Below the pieces are notes generated by a model, which made no database searches, was not told the origin of the DNA, and saw only the letters and a list, made by a program, of their open reading frames with translations. From Asticcacaulis sp. ZE23SCel15 (GTDB lineage Bacteria > Pseudomonadota > Alphaproteobacteria > Caulobacterales > Caulobacteraceae), in contig NZ_CP130044.1 in the NCBI RefSeq assembly GCF_030505395.1, positions 1,101,001 through 1,165,000 of the forward strand: a stretch of DNA of 64,000 nt. Reading direction: 5' to 3'. Each line of letters starts with the position of its first letter. Positions within the stretch are counted from its first letter, which is position 1. Shown piece by piece: positions 19,901 through 27,985 of the stretch. A program made the position numbers and the translations under genes.

Positions 19901-20356
19901 ACGGCCCTGCGTGACGCCCAGTTTGAGGGGGCCACAAAGGTCAGTGTCTGGCTGGCCCCACCGCTGTTGGCGCGCAAAGACCCTACGACCGGTGTACCGA
20001 AAAAAATGCGTTTCGGGCCGTGGATATTCAGCGCCTTTGCCGTGCTTAAGCGCTTCAAAGCTTTACGTGGAACGCCATTTGATCCGTTCGGTGCGACGCA
20101 GGAGCGGCGTCTGGAGCGCCAGATGATCGACGATTACCGTGTACTGATCACCCGGCTTTGCGCCGTCTTTACGCCTGCCAAGGCCGACATTTATCTGGCT
20201 CTGGCCCGTCTGCCCGAAGAGGTCAGGGGCTTTGGCCACATCAAGCTTAAATCCATTCAGGACATGCAGTCTCAGCGTGACGCCCTGATGGCGCGCCTGT
20301 CCCGCCCGGTTGCGAAGACCGAAATATCTAACCTTAAGGAAGCCCACCATGTTTGA
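16937..20356 (+). CDS. Fused indolepyruvate-type 2-oxoacid:ferredoxin oxidoreductase
   Basis: The 1139-residue protein fuses all catalytic parts. The N-terminal 2-oxoacid-binding region (about 20-400) carries GFISGYRGSPLGTYD. A thiamine diphosphate domain follows (GDGTYFHSG near 488, then NITYKILYNDAVAMTGGQ). An iron-sulfur segment with VCEGCADCSVKSAC near 625 continues with more Cys to about 670. The gamma domain starts near GIGGLGVTS (about 714), and a C-terminal region (about 920-1110) resembles DUF6537. Such enzymes decarboxylate aryl- or branched-chain 2-oxoacids to acyl-CoA and reduce ferredoxin. The start is supported by AGGA seven bases upstream. The downstream dehydrogenase start overlaps its stop by eight bases, so deamination and decarboxylation are probably co-expressed; the exact substrate is inferred. 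Confidence 0.93.
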   Translation: MRTGVTLEDKYRLNGASAYMTGVQALVKLPLMIAARDRLNGLNTGGFISGYRGSPLGTYDLQLEQAKAYLDAADIVVQPAVNEDLGAAAVWGSQHVPLFSGAKKDGVFGLWYAKSPGVDRSGDALKHANMAGTSRYGGVVALVGDDPACKSSSLPNQSDHALIDAEIPIIAPSSVEEILDFGLRALEMSRFAGCWVALKTVSDLMDGGASITLPSLEGAPHLPDIDLPPEGLHIRVPDPPQAKEFRHRHFRLPAAVAFGLLNSLDRIALNAPRARLGIVASGKVFHQVMEALTLLGLDAVACRDIGLRVWKVGMVWPLDAQAATTFARGLETVLVIEERRDVIESQLRNALYPLPNHPRILGKKDADGHPLVSEVLELETVEVALAIAHIMPDGAVAPERLRMLMARHHSREQTVPIHVRKPYFCAGCPHSRSTTLPEGSRALAGIGCHYMATFLPRRSELYTHMGAEGITWMGQAPFTDEAHVFANLGDGTYFHSGILAVRQAVAANLNITYKILYNDAVAMTGGQAVDGYLTPALLAAQVAAEGVKCIVFVSPEPDRWRKNSAMPAGVTFRHRDDLEAVQTELRATKGVTVLLYDQACATEMRRRRKRGHAPALTQRVFINERVCEGCADCSVKSACIAVTPKDTEFGIKREIDQSACNVDTSCLNGFCPSFVTLEGAQVKRAPAGIMTGLISDLPEVMPPALTSTFNLLITGIGGLGVTSLGAILGMAAHIDGLQVTAVDQQGLAQRGGGVDSHLRLSPQGAGANGPRIPLGQADVVIAADMVQAHAKSTLPLMNPDKTVVALNADLTSTADFTVDTRTRFDRNAMTRRVRLASKTLTEIKATGLARRYLGDAVYVNMILLGAVWQAGLIPLSRAAITQAIRLNGADVETNLRAFALGRAHAAGRVTEAAPPSPAFDLDAFVARRVADLTAYQNAAYAEDYLTLVDRARATGHAGFTEAVARNFYKLKAYKDEYEVARLHTDPQMTALRDAQFEGATKVSVWLAPPLLARKDPTTGVPKKMRFGPWIFSAFAVLKRFKALRGTPFDPFGATQERRLERQMIDDYRVLITRLCAVFTPAKADIYLALARLPEEVRGFGHIKLKSIQDMQSQRDALMARLSRPVAKTEISNLKEAHHV

Positions 20357-21422
20357 TCATCCCGATTTCGACCACCACGAAAAGATCCTTGAGGTCGATG
20401 ATCCGGATACCGGCCTCAAGGCGATTATCGCCATCCATTCGACGGCGATGGGGTCGGCTGCGGGCGGGTGTCGGTTGTGGACCTATGACAGCTTTGGCGA
20501 TGCCAGGCGCGATGCGCTTCGGCTGTCGCACGGCATGAGCTATAAGAACGCCATGGCCGACCTGCCGCTGGGCGGGGGTAAGGCGGTCATTCTGGGGCCT
20601 GTCCGTTCTGAGGATCGCGCTGGCCTGTTTCGCGCCTTTGGTCGGGCGGTCGACAGCTTGGGCGGGCAATATATCACCGCCGAAGATGTCGGGGTCGGGG
20701 TGGCCGATATGAAGATGGTCGCGACCGAGACGCGTTTTGTGTCGGGGCTGGCGACCGGTGCGGGCGGGGTCGGGGGTGATCCGTCGCCCTTTACCGCCCG
20801 CGGGGTGCGCGTCGGCATCGAAGCGGCGGTGCGCACTCGTTTGGGCCGCGACAACCTAAATGGGGTGCGCGTGGCGGTGCAGGGGCTGGGCGGCGTCGGC
20901 GGCCACCTGTGTCAGGAACTGCATGAGCGTGGGGCGCGGCTGATCGTGGCCGATATCAACCCGGATCGCGTGGCCCTGATGCAGTCGCGTTATCAGGCCG
21001 ATATCACCAGTGTCGACGGTATATTGCTGCAGGACGCCGATGTCATCGCGCCCTGCGCTCTCGGCGGCGCGATCAACGAAGAGGTGGCCGCCCGACTGAG
21101 GGCGCCGATTGTCGCGGGCGGTGCCAACAACCAGCTTTTGACACCGAAAGCCGGTGAGATTCTGGCCGATCGCGATATTCTGTACGCGCCGGACTATGTC
21201 ATTAATGGCGGCGGCATCATCATGGTCAGCGGCGAATATCTGGGTGGTCAGACGCTGGAGACGGTGCGGGCTCAGATTGATGCCATCGGCCCACGTCTGG
21301 AGGGCATTTTTGCGGCGGCGAAGCGCGATGGACGCATGACCCAGGACGTTGCCGACACTCTGGCGCGCGCCAGGCTGATGGCGGCGCGGCAAATAAAGAC
21401 ACGCATCACCGAAACCGTGTAA
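20349..21422 (+). CDS. Leucine/valine/phenylalanine dehydrogenase
   Basis: The ATG at 20349 (overlapping the oxidoreductase stop) gives 357 residues. Landmarks are HSTAMGSAAGGCRLW (about 33-47), a substrate-binding Lys in SHGMSYKNAMADLPLGGGKAVI (two Lys near 65 and 78), and a Rossmann motif VQGLGGVGGHL (about 176-186). Length and motifs match NAD-dependent leucine, valine or phenylalanine dehydrogenases rather than hexameric glutamate dehydrogenases. The enzyme would turn branched-chain amino acids into 2-oxoacids, the probable substrate of the upstream oxidoreductase. Its exact preference cannot be read from sequence by eye. Confidence 0.9.
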   Translation: MFDHPDFDHHEKILEVDDPDTGLKAIIAIHSTAMGSAAGGCRLWTYDSFGDARRDALRLSHGMSYKNAMADLPLGGGKAVILGPVRSEDRAGLFRAFGRAVDSLGGQYITAEDVGVGVADMKMVATETRFVSGLATGAGGVGGDPSPFTARGVRVGIEAAVRTRLGRDNLNGVRVAVQGLGGVGGHLCQELHERGARLIVADINPDRVALMQSRYQADITSVDGILLQDADVIAPCALGGAINEEVAARLRAPIVAGGANNQLLTPKAGEILADRDILYAPDYVINGGGIIMVSGEYLGGQTLETVRAQIDAIGPRLEGIFAAAKRDGRMTQDVADTLARARLMAARQIKTRITETV

Positions 21423-21431
21423 AACGGTCGC

Positions 21432-22442
21432 ATGACCTTAGACCTGATTATTCGCCGGGTGGATGACGTGGGCCGGATCACGCTGAACCGGCCCAAAGCC
21501 CTGCATGCCCTGACCCTTGCGATGGTTGAGGCGATGGCGCAAGCCTTAAGCGGCTGGCGCGATGATCCGTCTGTGGCGCGCATCCTGATCGACCATGCCG
21601 AAGGGACACGCGGGTTTTGCGCCGGGGGTGATATTCGCGCTCTGGCCGACAGTGTGCGTAGTGATGGCAAGCTGATGGCGGCGTTTTTTGCCGCCGAATA
21701 CCGGCTGAATGTTCTGATCCATAATTACCCCAAGCCGGTCATCGCCCTGATGGACGGCATTGTTATGGGGGGCGGCGTCGGGATTTCGGTCCATGGCGCG
21801 CACCGGATCGCGACCGAAAACACCGTCTTTGCCATGCCGGAAACGGCGATCGGGCTGTTTACGGATATTGGCGCGGGCTGGTTTTTGCCGAGATTATCGG
21901 GGCATCTGGGAACTTGGCTGGCGTTGATGGGGGCGCGGTTGAAAGGGGCGGATGTGGTCGCTGCCGGTATTGCCACCCACTATGTGGCCGATGCGGCAGA
22001 GTTTAAGTCGTCCATTCTGACCGGCGTTGATGTGAGCGGCCACGCAGCACCTGTGGCTGAACCGACCTACGCGCCGCACATCGCCGAGATCAACCGCGCA
22101 TTCGCCTTTGATACCGTGCCGGAGATTATTGCGGCGCTGGAGACCGGGAGTGACTGGGGGCGAGCACAGGCGCAGATACTCAAAACCCGCTGTCCGGTAT
22201 CTATGGCGGTGACCCTGAAACACTTGCGGATGGGCTGCGCCATGACCCGCTTTGAGGACGTAATGATTCAGGAATACCGGCTGGCGCGCCGCCTGACCCG
22301 CAGGCCAGACTTTGCCGAGGGGGTGCGCGCTGTGGTGGTCGACCGGGACCAAAATCCGTGCTGGTCGCCTGCGCACGCGGACGAAGTAGATAACGCGCTG
22401 ATCACGGAACTCTTCACACCTCTGTCACCTGAGTTGTTCTAA
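21432..22442 (+). CDS. 3-Hydroxyisobutyryl-CoA hydrolase
   Basis: The 336-residue crotonase-superfamily protein has GFCAGGDIRAL (about 62-72) and MDGIVMGGGVGISVHGAHRIATE. The family-specific MPETAIGLFTDIGAGWFLPRL (about 137-157) and the length separate 3-hydroxyisobutyryl-CoA hydrolases from plain enoyl-CoA hydratases. A C-terminal QEYRLARRLTRRPDFAEGVRAVVVDRD segment is also typical. It hydrolyses the valine-pathway thioester. It starts 9 bp after the leucine dehydrogenase gene, so the three genes form one branched-chain amino acid unit. Confidence 0.9.
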   Translation: MTLDLIIRRVDDVGRITLNRPKALHALTLAMVEAMAQALSGWRDDPSVARILIDHAEGTRGFCAGGDIRALADSVRSDGKLMAAFFAAEYRLNVLIHNYPKPVIALMDGIVMGGGVGISVHGAHRIATENTVFAMPETAIGLFTDIGAGWFLPRLSGHLGTWLALMGARLKGADVVAAGIATHYVADAAEFKSSILTGVDVSGHAAPVAEPTYAPHIAEINRAFAFDTVPEIIAALETGSDWGRAQAQILKTRCPVSMAVTLKHLRMGCAMTRFEDVMIQEYRLARRLTRRPDFAEGVRAVVVDRDQNPCWSPAHADEVDNALITELFTPLSPELF

Positions 22443-22493
22443 GTCGATAATACACTTAAGTTGGTAGGCTTAGTTATAACGGAGGCCTGCCGT

Positions 22494-22898
22494 ATGATAC
22501 CCGAACAGACCGCTATCGTTCTTGGCCCCGGTGAGGGCCGTCGCTACCCGCTGGGCCGCATGACCAGCATCTTTAAATCGGATGGTGAAGAAACTTCCGG
22601 CCGCTATTCGATCTCGGAATGGTGGCTGGAGCCCTATACCCGCGGGCCGGGCAAGCACGTCCATAGCGACAACGAAGACATCTTTTATGTCATCGAAGGC
22701 CGCGTCGCCTTTCTGGTTGGGGATCAGTGGATTGATGCCGCCAAAGGGTCGTTCGTGCGTGTGCCCGCCGGTGTGATCCACGATTTTGAAAACCAGTCGC
22801 CGGACCGTGCCGGTGTGCTCAATATCTATATTCCCGGCGGTTTTGAGGATGATATGCCGGGGATTGTTGACTGGTTTCAGAAAAATCCGGTCGATTAA
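22494..22898 (+). CDS. Cupin domain protein
   Basis: The ATG at 22494 has GGAGG eight bases upstream, so the longer in-frame version from 22461 is unlikely; the product is 134 residues. A single cupin fold is visible: GPGKHVHSDNEDIFYVIEGRVAFLVG (about 46-71, with two His and a Glu as metal ligands), then GSFVRVPAGVIHDFEN (about 81-96, third His). Single cupins bind a metal and small acids or sugars, but the reaction is unknown. It ends at a strong terminator shared with the convergent receptor gene. Confidence 0.85.
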   Translation: MIPEQTAIVLGPGEGRRYPLGRMTSIFKSDGEETSGRYSISEWWLEPYTRGPGKHVHSDNEDIFYVIEGRVAFLVGDQWIDAAKGSFVRVPAGVIHDFENQSPDRAGVLNIYIPGGFEDDMPGIVDWFQKNPVD

Positions 22899-22904
22899 GC
22901 GCAC

Positions 22905-22936
22905 AAAAAACCCCGGACTTTCGACCGGGGTTTTTA
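22905..22936. terminator. Bidirectional intrinsic terminator
   Basis: AAAAAACCCCGG, a loop ACTTTCGA and CCGGGGTTTTT form a GC-rich stem with A and T tracts on both sides. It sits between the convergent cupin (ends 22898) and TonB-dependent receptor (ends 22943) genes and can serve both. Confidence 0.92.
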
Positions 22937-22942
22937 ACTTGA

Positions 22943-25297
22943 TTACATCGGCCCGCCACCACCGGGGCCACCGCCCCAGTTGCCGCGCGGCCCACGAGGG
23001 CCCTGGGGCATATCCTCTTGCGGCTGGGTGCCGCGCACCTCACCAAAGACATAACGCAGGGTCAGATAGGCCACTTGCCCCTGTTGCTTACGCTCGCGGA
23101 TACCTTCCTGCGTATCGCTGCGGGTATAGGTCTTGGTATTGGCCAATTCAAAGATATCGGTCACGTTCAGAGACAGAAACAGCTTGTTGCTGAAACGGTG
23201 CGAATAGTTGACATTGGCCGTGGCGAACGGATCGGTATAGCTTTCGCGATCGATGCGCTTACCCTGCACATTGATGTTCACGCCCACGGTGTCCTTGGCC
23301 GTCATCTTGTAGTCGGCATTGATCCGTCCACTGACGTTAGTGCCGGTGCGTTCATAGGGCACAAGATTGCGGTCAAAGGACTGCACCTCAAAATAGGTGA
23401 CCGTGCTTGAGGCCCGCATGCGCAGTTTTTCTGTCAGCTTGCCATCGAACGACATCTCAAGGCCGCCGGATTGCTGCTCACCCAGATTGGTGCGGGTACG
23501 CAGCAGGACATCAGTACCGACTATTGTACCAGGTATGTAGTAGCTGACCGGCGCAATAACCTTTAAGTCCTTGCTATAGAAGGCCTCGACATTATAGCTG
23601 TAGCCGCTTTTTTGGTATTCATAACGGACGCTGAACTTATCGGTTTCCTGCGGTTTCAGGTCGGCATTACCCGCAGAGGCATACTGATCACTGTAATAGA
23701 CAATGGTCGGGTCAAGCTCCATGGCGCCCGGACGGCGGATGCGGCGCGAATAGCCTACGCGCAGACGCTCCGCCTGCGACAATATATAGCTCAGGTTCAC
23801 ACTCGGCGTGACATTGGTGTAGTTGCTTTCGCCGCCTGTGCCGGTCTTGATCTCGACATCTGTGCGTTCAACCCGCAGGCCGCTGCTGAGGCTCAGCTTA
23901 TCCGTATAGGCCTTGCTGTAGTTGACATAAAAGGCGCTGATGGTCTGCACGATATCCGTGATCGTGTCCTGATCCGGAATGGGCGAGGTGCCGCCGGTGC
24001 GCTGATTTAAGGTGCGGCTGTAGCTTTTCTGATTCTGGATATCGAAACCGGTAGACGCGTCCCCGCCCCATAGCCCGTGGGTATAGTCACCGCTCAGGTT
24101 CAACAGCTTTTCTTTGGTGTCGCGGTTGCTGCGGTCACTGCTGTCGGTGCGTGCGGGCACGGCATAGCTATAGAGGGTCGAGTTTTCGCTCTGGCTGTCG
24201 CCGGTATTTTCAGAGTAGCGCAGATTGAACTTTAAGGTCTCGCCTTCGGTATCGCCTCTGTGGTCAAACCGCAGCGTACCTTCAACCGTTTCATTGTTGT
24301 TTTCACCGCGGCTGATGCGGTCATAATCCTGCGTCAGGATGTCGTTCACATCATAGATCAGGCTGTGGCTCAGGCCGGTGTTGCTGCCTTCACGGCGCTG
24401 ATAGCTGACATTACCAGCCAGTGTATCATTGTCGTTGATCTGATAGTTCAGCCCGCCGTTAACCGACATCATATCGCTCAGGCGCGGGTTATAGCTTTCC
24501 GTGACCGCACGGGTCGTCTCACCGGTCAGGGCATTGATACGCTTACGGTCGTCGGTCGATTCATTGGGGCGGCCATCGTGACGAATATTGACGCTGCCGT
24601 TCAGGATCAGCTTGGGCGTGATCTGACGGCTGGCCGAGAAATTGGCGCCGTAACGGTCATCCGAGCCCTTGTTAAGCGTGAGGGTCGGTTTTTGCTGCAC
24701 AAAGCGGCCGCGCTTCATGACGATATTGATGATGCCGCCGGAGCCTTCGGCCGAAAACTGCGCGCCCGGATTGTTCATGACCTCGATGGTATCGATGTCT
24801 TCGGACGACAGGGATTGCAAGGTGGCCGCACGGTTCTCGCCCTGCAAGGCCGTGGATGGCTTGCCATCGACCAGAATCGTCACACCCGATCCGCGCAGAG
24901 TGACATTGCCTTCCGGATCAACGGCCACACCCGGTACCTTATTGAGGGTATCGGCGGCCACGCTGACCGGGGTTTCGGCGTCGGTCTTGGGGTCATACAC
25001 CTGACGGTCGGCGCGGTTTTGCGGGCGCTCGGCAGCCACGGTCACGGTCGTGGTCGGGCCTTCCTGCGCTTCGGCCTCAACCGGCGTGGTTTTGAGGTCT
25101 TCAGGTTTCTTTTCGGTCGCAGGCAGCTGAGCCTGAGCCGGGGCTGTCGTCTGAACGGGCGTTTGGGCCGGTGTCTGAGCTTGCGTTTGTGCCCACACAG
25201 GCGCGGCTAACACCAGCGCTGCCAGAGTGCTAAGCGCTGTGCCGTTCCTCAAAGCACGAAACCGCGAACCAGACAGGGGTAGATTATTATTTTTCAT
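22943..25297 (-). CDS. TonB-dependent outer membrane receptor
   Basis: The 784-residue protein starts with a signal peptide (about 1-36, ending APVWAQ) and a Gln/Pro/Thr-rich linker. A plug domain follows (VPGVAVDPEGNVTLRGSGVTILVDGKPS, about 128-155; MNNPGAQFSAEGSGGIINIVMKRG, about 173-197), then a long beta-barrel rich in alternating aromatic and polar strands. The plug motifs match the outer-membrane beta-barrel family 3 type rather than siderophore receptors. After the last recognisable strand (YLTLRYVFG) there is an unusual tail of about 35 residues rich in Gly and Pro. The neighbouring GH43-like and sugar dehydrogenase genes suggest an oligosaccharide ligand, but this is inference. Confidence 0.9.
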   Translation of the reverse strand: MKNNNLPLSGSRFRALRNGTALSTLAALVLAAPVWAQTQAQTPAQTPVQTTAPAQAQLPATEKKPEDLKTTPVEAEAQEGPTTTVTVAAERPQNRADRQVYDPKTDAETPVSVAADTLNKVPGVAVDPEGNVTLRGSGVTILVDGKPSTALQGENRAATLQSLSSEDIDTIEVMNNPGAQFSAEGSGGIINIVMKRGRFVQQKPTLTLNKGSDDRYGANFSASRQITPKLILNGSVNIRHDGRPNESTDDRKRINALTGETTRAVTESYNPRLSDMMSVNGGLNYQINDNDTLAGNVSYQRREGSNTGLSHSLIYDVNDILTQDYDRISRGENNNETVEGTLRFDHRGDTEGETLKFNLRYSENTGDSQSENSTLYSYAVPARTDSSDRSNRDTKEKLLNLSGDYTHGLWGGDASTGFDIQNQKSYSRTLNQRTGGTSPIPDQDTITDIVQTISAFYVNYSKAYTDKLSLSSGLRVERTDVEIKTGTGGESNYTNVTPSVNLSYILSQAERLRVGYSRRIRRPGAMELDPTIVYYSDQYASAGNADLKPQETDKFSVRYEYQKSGYSYNVEAFYSKDLKVIAPVSYYIPGTIVGTDVLLRTRTNLGEQQSGGLEMSFDGKLTEKLRMRASSTVTYFEVQSFDRNLVPYERTGTNVSGRINADYKMTAKDTVGVNINVQGKRIDRESYTDPFATANVNYSHRFSNKLFLSLNVTDIFELANTKTYTRSDTQEGIRERKQQGQVAYLTLRYVFGEVRGTQPQEDMPQGPRGPRGNWGGGPGGGGPM

Positions 25298-25575
25298 TAT
25301 TAGGTCTTCTTCGGAAGGGTGGCATTTGTCAGATTATACGCAAGGCCTGTTAAATTTCCGTCGGATATATGGCAAGGAGTCTTGCGGCCAAAAGATGTTC
25401 AGCCCTGATTGCCATTGCGCAGATGCAAAAATGACGCACTTTGTGTCAGGGATGTATGAATCTTTTCTTTAGTGAAAATATATGCGCGAAACCTTTACGC
25501 TTTTACGGGGATCGCTGCCTGTGTATGATCTGAATTGATTGTTTAAGACCAATAATAACACAGCGGGAGAAAACC

Positions 25576-26586
25576 ATGCGATTTTTATGTCTGGCCGTGG
25601 GGCTGATGTGTGCGGCTGCAACCGCCGCGATGGCGCAGGCTACTACCGAAGCGCCCAAACCGCTCTACCGTGACCCGGTGTTTGACGGCGCGGCCGATGC
25701 GTCGATTGTCTATGATGCGTCGACCAAGCAATGGAAGATGTTCTACACCAACCGGCGGGCGTCGCTGAAATTCCCGGACCCCAAGGATGTGCGCTGGGTG
25801 CACGGCACACCGATTGGTGTTGCGACCTCGACCGATGGCCTGACATGGCGCTATGGCGGGCAGGCGGCGATCCCGCAAAGCTGCACCGGTGAGACCCTGT
25901 GGGCGCCGGAGGTGTTTAAGGACGGTGACACCTGGCATATGTGGCTGACGGTTGTGCCGGGCGTGTTTACCAACTGGAACCATCCGCGCCAGATTGTGCA
26001 TCTGACCAGCTCTGATCTCAAAACCTGGGACTGCGGCGAAACGCTCGATCTGGGCGATAAGGTGATCGACGCCAGTGTGATCAAAATCGGTGACGGCTAC
26101 CGCCTGTGGTTCAAGGATGAGCGTAAAGGTTCACGCCTGTTTGCTGCCGATTCCAAAGACCTCAAGACCTGGGTGCGTCATGACACGCCGGTGGTTGATA
26201 TCGCTTCCGAAGGCCCAAAAGTGTTTCGTTTCAAAGGGCGCTACTGGATGGTGGCCGATGCGTGGAAAGGTCTGATCGCCTTAAGTTCTGATGACGCGAC
26301 CCACTGGACCCTGCAACCGGATCGCCTGCTGGAGCAGCCCGGTACGCAGCCGACCGATACCAACAAAGGTCAGCACCCGGATATTGTCGTCAACACAGAC
26401 GACAAAGGTAATGAGCGGGCCTTTATCTATTACTTCGTCCATCAGCATAATGAACCACAGGCCAAAACCGATCCGTACTGGAATCAACGCACGGTCATCC
26501 AAGTCGCCGAACTGAAATATGCGGACGGAAAGCTAAGCGTGGATCGTAACGCCACGGTCGATGCCCGGCTTTATCCGCCGAAATAG
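25576..26586 (+). CDS. Secreted GH43-like five-bladed beta-propeller glycosidase
   Basis: The 336-residue product has a signal peptide (about 1-21, ending AAMAQ). The mature part begins PVFDGAADASIVYDASTKQW, with an early Asp in the place of the catalytic base of GH43/GH32-type propellers. It then shows repeating blades: WAPEVFKDGDTWHMWL (about 114-129), DASVIKIGDGYRLWFKDE (about 165-182) and ASEGPKVFRFKGRYWMVAD (about 208-226, with the expected acidic residue). Related proteins act on arabinose-, xylose- or fructose-containing glycans; the substrate here is unknown. It lies divergently from the TonB-dependent receptor and upstream of a KduD-like gene, which fits a small carbohydrate-use locus. 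Confidence 0.8.
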   Translation: MRFLCLAVGLMCAAATAAMAQATTEAPKPLYRDPVFDGAADASIVYDASTKQWKMFYTNRRASLKFPDPKDVRWVHGTPIGVATSTDGLTWRYGGQAAIPQSCTGETLWAPEVFKDGDTWHMWLTVVPGVFTNWNHPRQIVHLTSSDLKTWDCGETLDLGDKVIDASVIKIGDGYRLWFKDERKGSRLFAADSKDLKTWVRHDTPVVDIASEGPKVFRFKGRYWMVADAWKGLIALSSDDATHWTLQPDRLLEQPGTQPTDTNKGQHPDIVVNTDDKGNERAFIYYFVHQHNEPQAKTDPYWNQRTVIQVAELKYADGKLSVDRNATVDARLYPPK

Positions 26587-26649
26587 GGTTGATCCGCGGG
26601 TTTTGGGGGCTATGCTAACAGACCTCCCCAACGATTTGCGAGCTATCCT

Positions 26650-27405
26650 ATGTCTAACTTGTTCGACCTGACCGGCAAACGCGCCCTGATTACCGGCGCC
26701 AATCGCGGACTGGGGCAGGCGATGGCGGTCGCTCTGGCCGAAGCGGGCGCCGATATCGCCGCCGTCGGTAACAACACGCCCGATGAAACCAAGGCTAAGG
26801 TTGAGGCTTTAGGCCGCACATTCGTGTTCATCAAGGCCGACCTGACCTCGACCGCACCCATCCCTGAGATCGTGGACACAACGATTTCGGCCCTGGGCGG
26901 GATCGATATCCTGATCAATAACTCCGGCATTATCCGCCGCGCCGACAGCGTTGACTTCACCGAAGAGGATTGGGACGCGGTGATGAACGTCAATATCAAA
27001 TCCGCGTTTTTTATGTGTCAGGCCGTGGGTCGCCACATGATCGCGCAAGGGTCGGGTAAGATCATCAATATCGCCTCCATGCTGTCGTTTCAGGGTGGCA
27101 TTCGTGTCCCGCCCTATACCGCCTCAAAGGCGGGCATTGCGGGCATTACCAAGCTGCTGGCCAATGAATGGGCCGCTAAGGGCCTTAATATCAATGCCAT
27201 TGCGCCCGGCTATTTCGCCACCGACGTGACCTCTCAGCTTCAGGCCGATGCTGAACGCAACAAGGCGATCCTTGATCGTATCCCCGCCGCGCGCTGGGGC
27301 GAGCCGGACGACCTGAAAGGGGCGGCGGTATTCCTGTCGTCCAGGGCGTCGGACTATGTCAACGGTGCGATCATCCCGGTGGATGGCGGCTGGCTGGCGC
27401 GATAA
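26650..27405 (+). CDS. kduD: SDR-family oxidoreductase, 2-deoxy-D-gluconate 3-dehydrogenase-like
   Basis: The 251-residue short-chain dehydrogenase has the cofactor loop TGANRGLGQAMAVALAEAG (about 15-33), NNSG (about 90), a catalytic Ser in ASMLSFQGG and the YTASKAG motif (Tyr near 156, Lys near 160). The N-terminus FDLTGKRALITG and the ending NGAIIPVDGGWLAR resemble KduD, which reduces or oxidises 5-keto-4-deoxyuronate intermediates of pectin breakdown. A role in uronate metabolism fits the pectate lyase at the left end of the window, though that gene is 25 kb away. The exact substrate is inferred. Confidence 0.75.
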   Translation: MSNLFDLTGKRALITGANRGLGQAMAVALAEAGADIAAVGNNTPDETKAKVEALGRTFVFIKADLTSTAPIPEIVDTTISALGGIDILINNSGIIRRADSVDFTEEDWDAVMNVNIKSAFFMCQAVGRHMIAQGSGKIINIASMLSFQGGIRVPPYTASKAGIAGITKLLANEWAAKGLNINAIAPGYFATDVTSQLQADAERNKAILDRIPAARWGEPDDLKGAAVFLSSRASDYVNGAIIPVDGGWLAR

Positions 27406-27429
27406 TAAGGCCCATGCTAAACACTCTGC

Positions 27430-27909
27430 ATGAGTGTTGCCTTTACCAAAGACGAAGATCACGAAGCCGCCGCGGCCAATCTGCCGGATCGGCCGATCTC
27501 GCCCCATCCTAATCTGGTCACGCCGCAGGGCCTGAGCCAACTCGAAGCCGCCTTTGCTGAGGCCAAGGCCGCCTATGGTGCCGCGCAGGCGTCAGGCAGC
27601 ATTAACGAAGACCGCACCGCCATGGCGCGGGCGACGCGCGATCTGCGCTATTACACGGCGCGTTTAGGCTCGGCCCAGCGCATCGCGCCGGTGATCGATC
27701 CTGAAACGGTGGTGTTTGGCTGCACGGTCACCATTGCGCGCGACGATGGCCGCACCCAGACCTTTCGCATTGTCGGTGAGGATGAGGCCGATCCGGCTAA
27801 GGGCAGCATTTCCTACGTCTCGCCGCTGGCGCGCGCTCTGCTGGGTAAGTCCGTGGGCGACGACGCGCAGGCGGCGGGGTCCGAGATCGAAATCACTTCT
27901 ATCCGTTAA
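27430..27909 (+). CDS. GreA/GreB-family transcription elongation factor-like protein
   Basis: The 159-residue protein begins MSVAFTKDEDHEA and continues RPISPHPNLVTPQGLSQLEAAF, resembling the N-terminal coiled coil of alphaproteobacterial GreB-like proteins. The C-terminal domain (about 95-158) has VVFGCTVTIARDDGRTQTFRIVGEDEADPAKGSISYVSPLARALLGKSVGD, the FKBP-like fold of Gre factors. Acidic residues at the expected coiled-coil tip are less clear, so it may be a Gre homologue that binds RNA polymerase without full cleavage stimulation. It stands alone, 24 bp after the kduD-like gene, and converges on the antiporter gene. Confidence 0.85.
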   Translation: MSVAFTKDEDHEAAAANLPDRPISPHPNLVTPQGLSQLEAAFAEAKAAYGAAQASGSINEDRTAMARATRDLRYYTARLGSAQRIAPVIDPETVVFGCTVTIARDDGRTQTFRIVGEDEADPAKGSISYVSPLARALLGKSVGDDAQAAGSEIEITSIR

Positions 27910-27985
27910 GGTTTTTTACGCGCATTTATATCTAAAAACCGCTGCACACTTTTTAGAAACGAAGTTCGGCGAATGCCAATGCGCT

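Noticed and set aside
24260-25210. Long antisense open frame (316 codons) over the TonB receptor gene
   Set aside because: It is the mirror of a well-supported receptor gene. The product has no recognisable domain or signal and reads as a shadow.
25227-25472. 81-codon frame upstream of the GH43-like gene
   Set aside because: It begins inside the receptor gene on the opposite strand, has no ribosome site and no family pattern. The region is better read as a promoter region between divergent genes.
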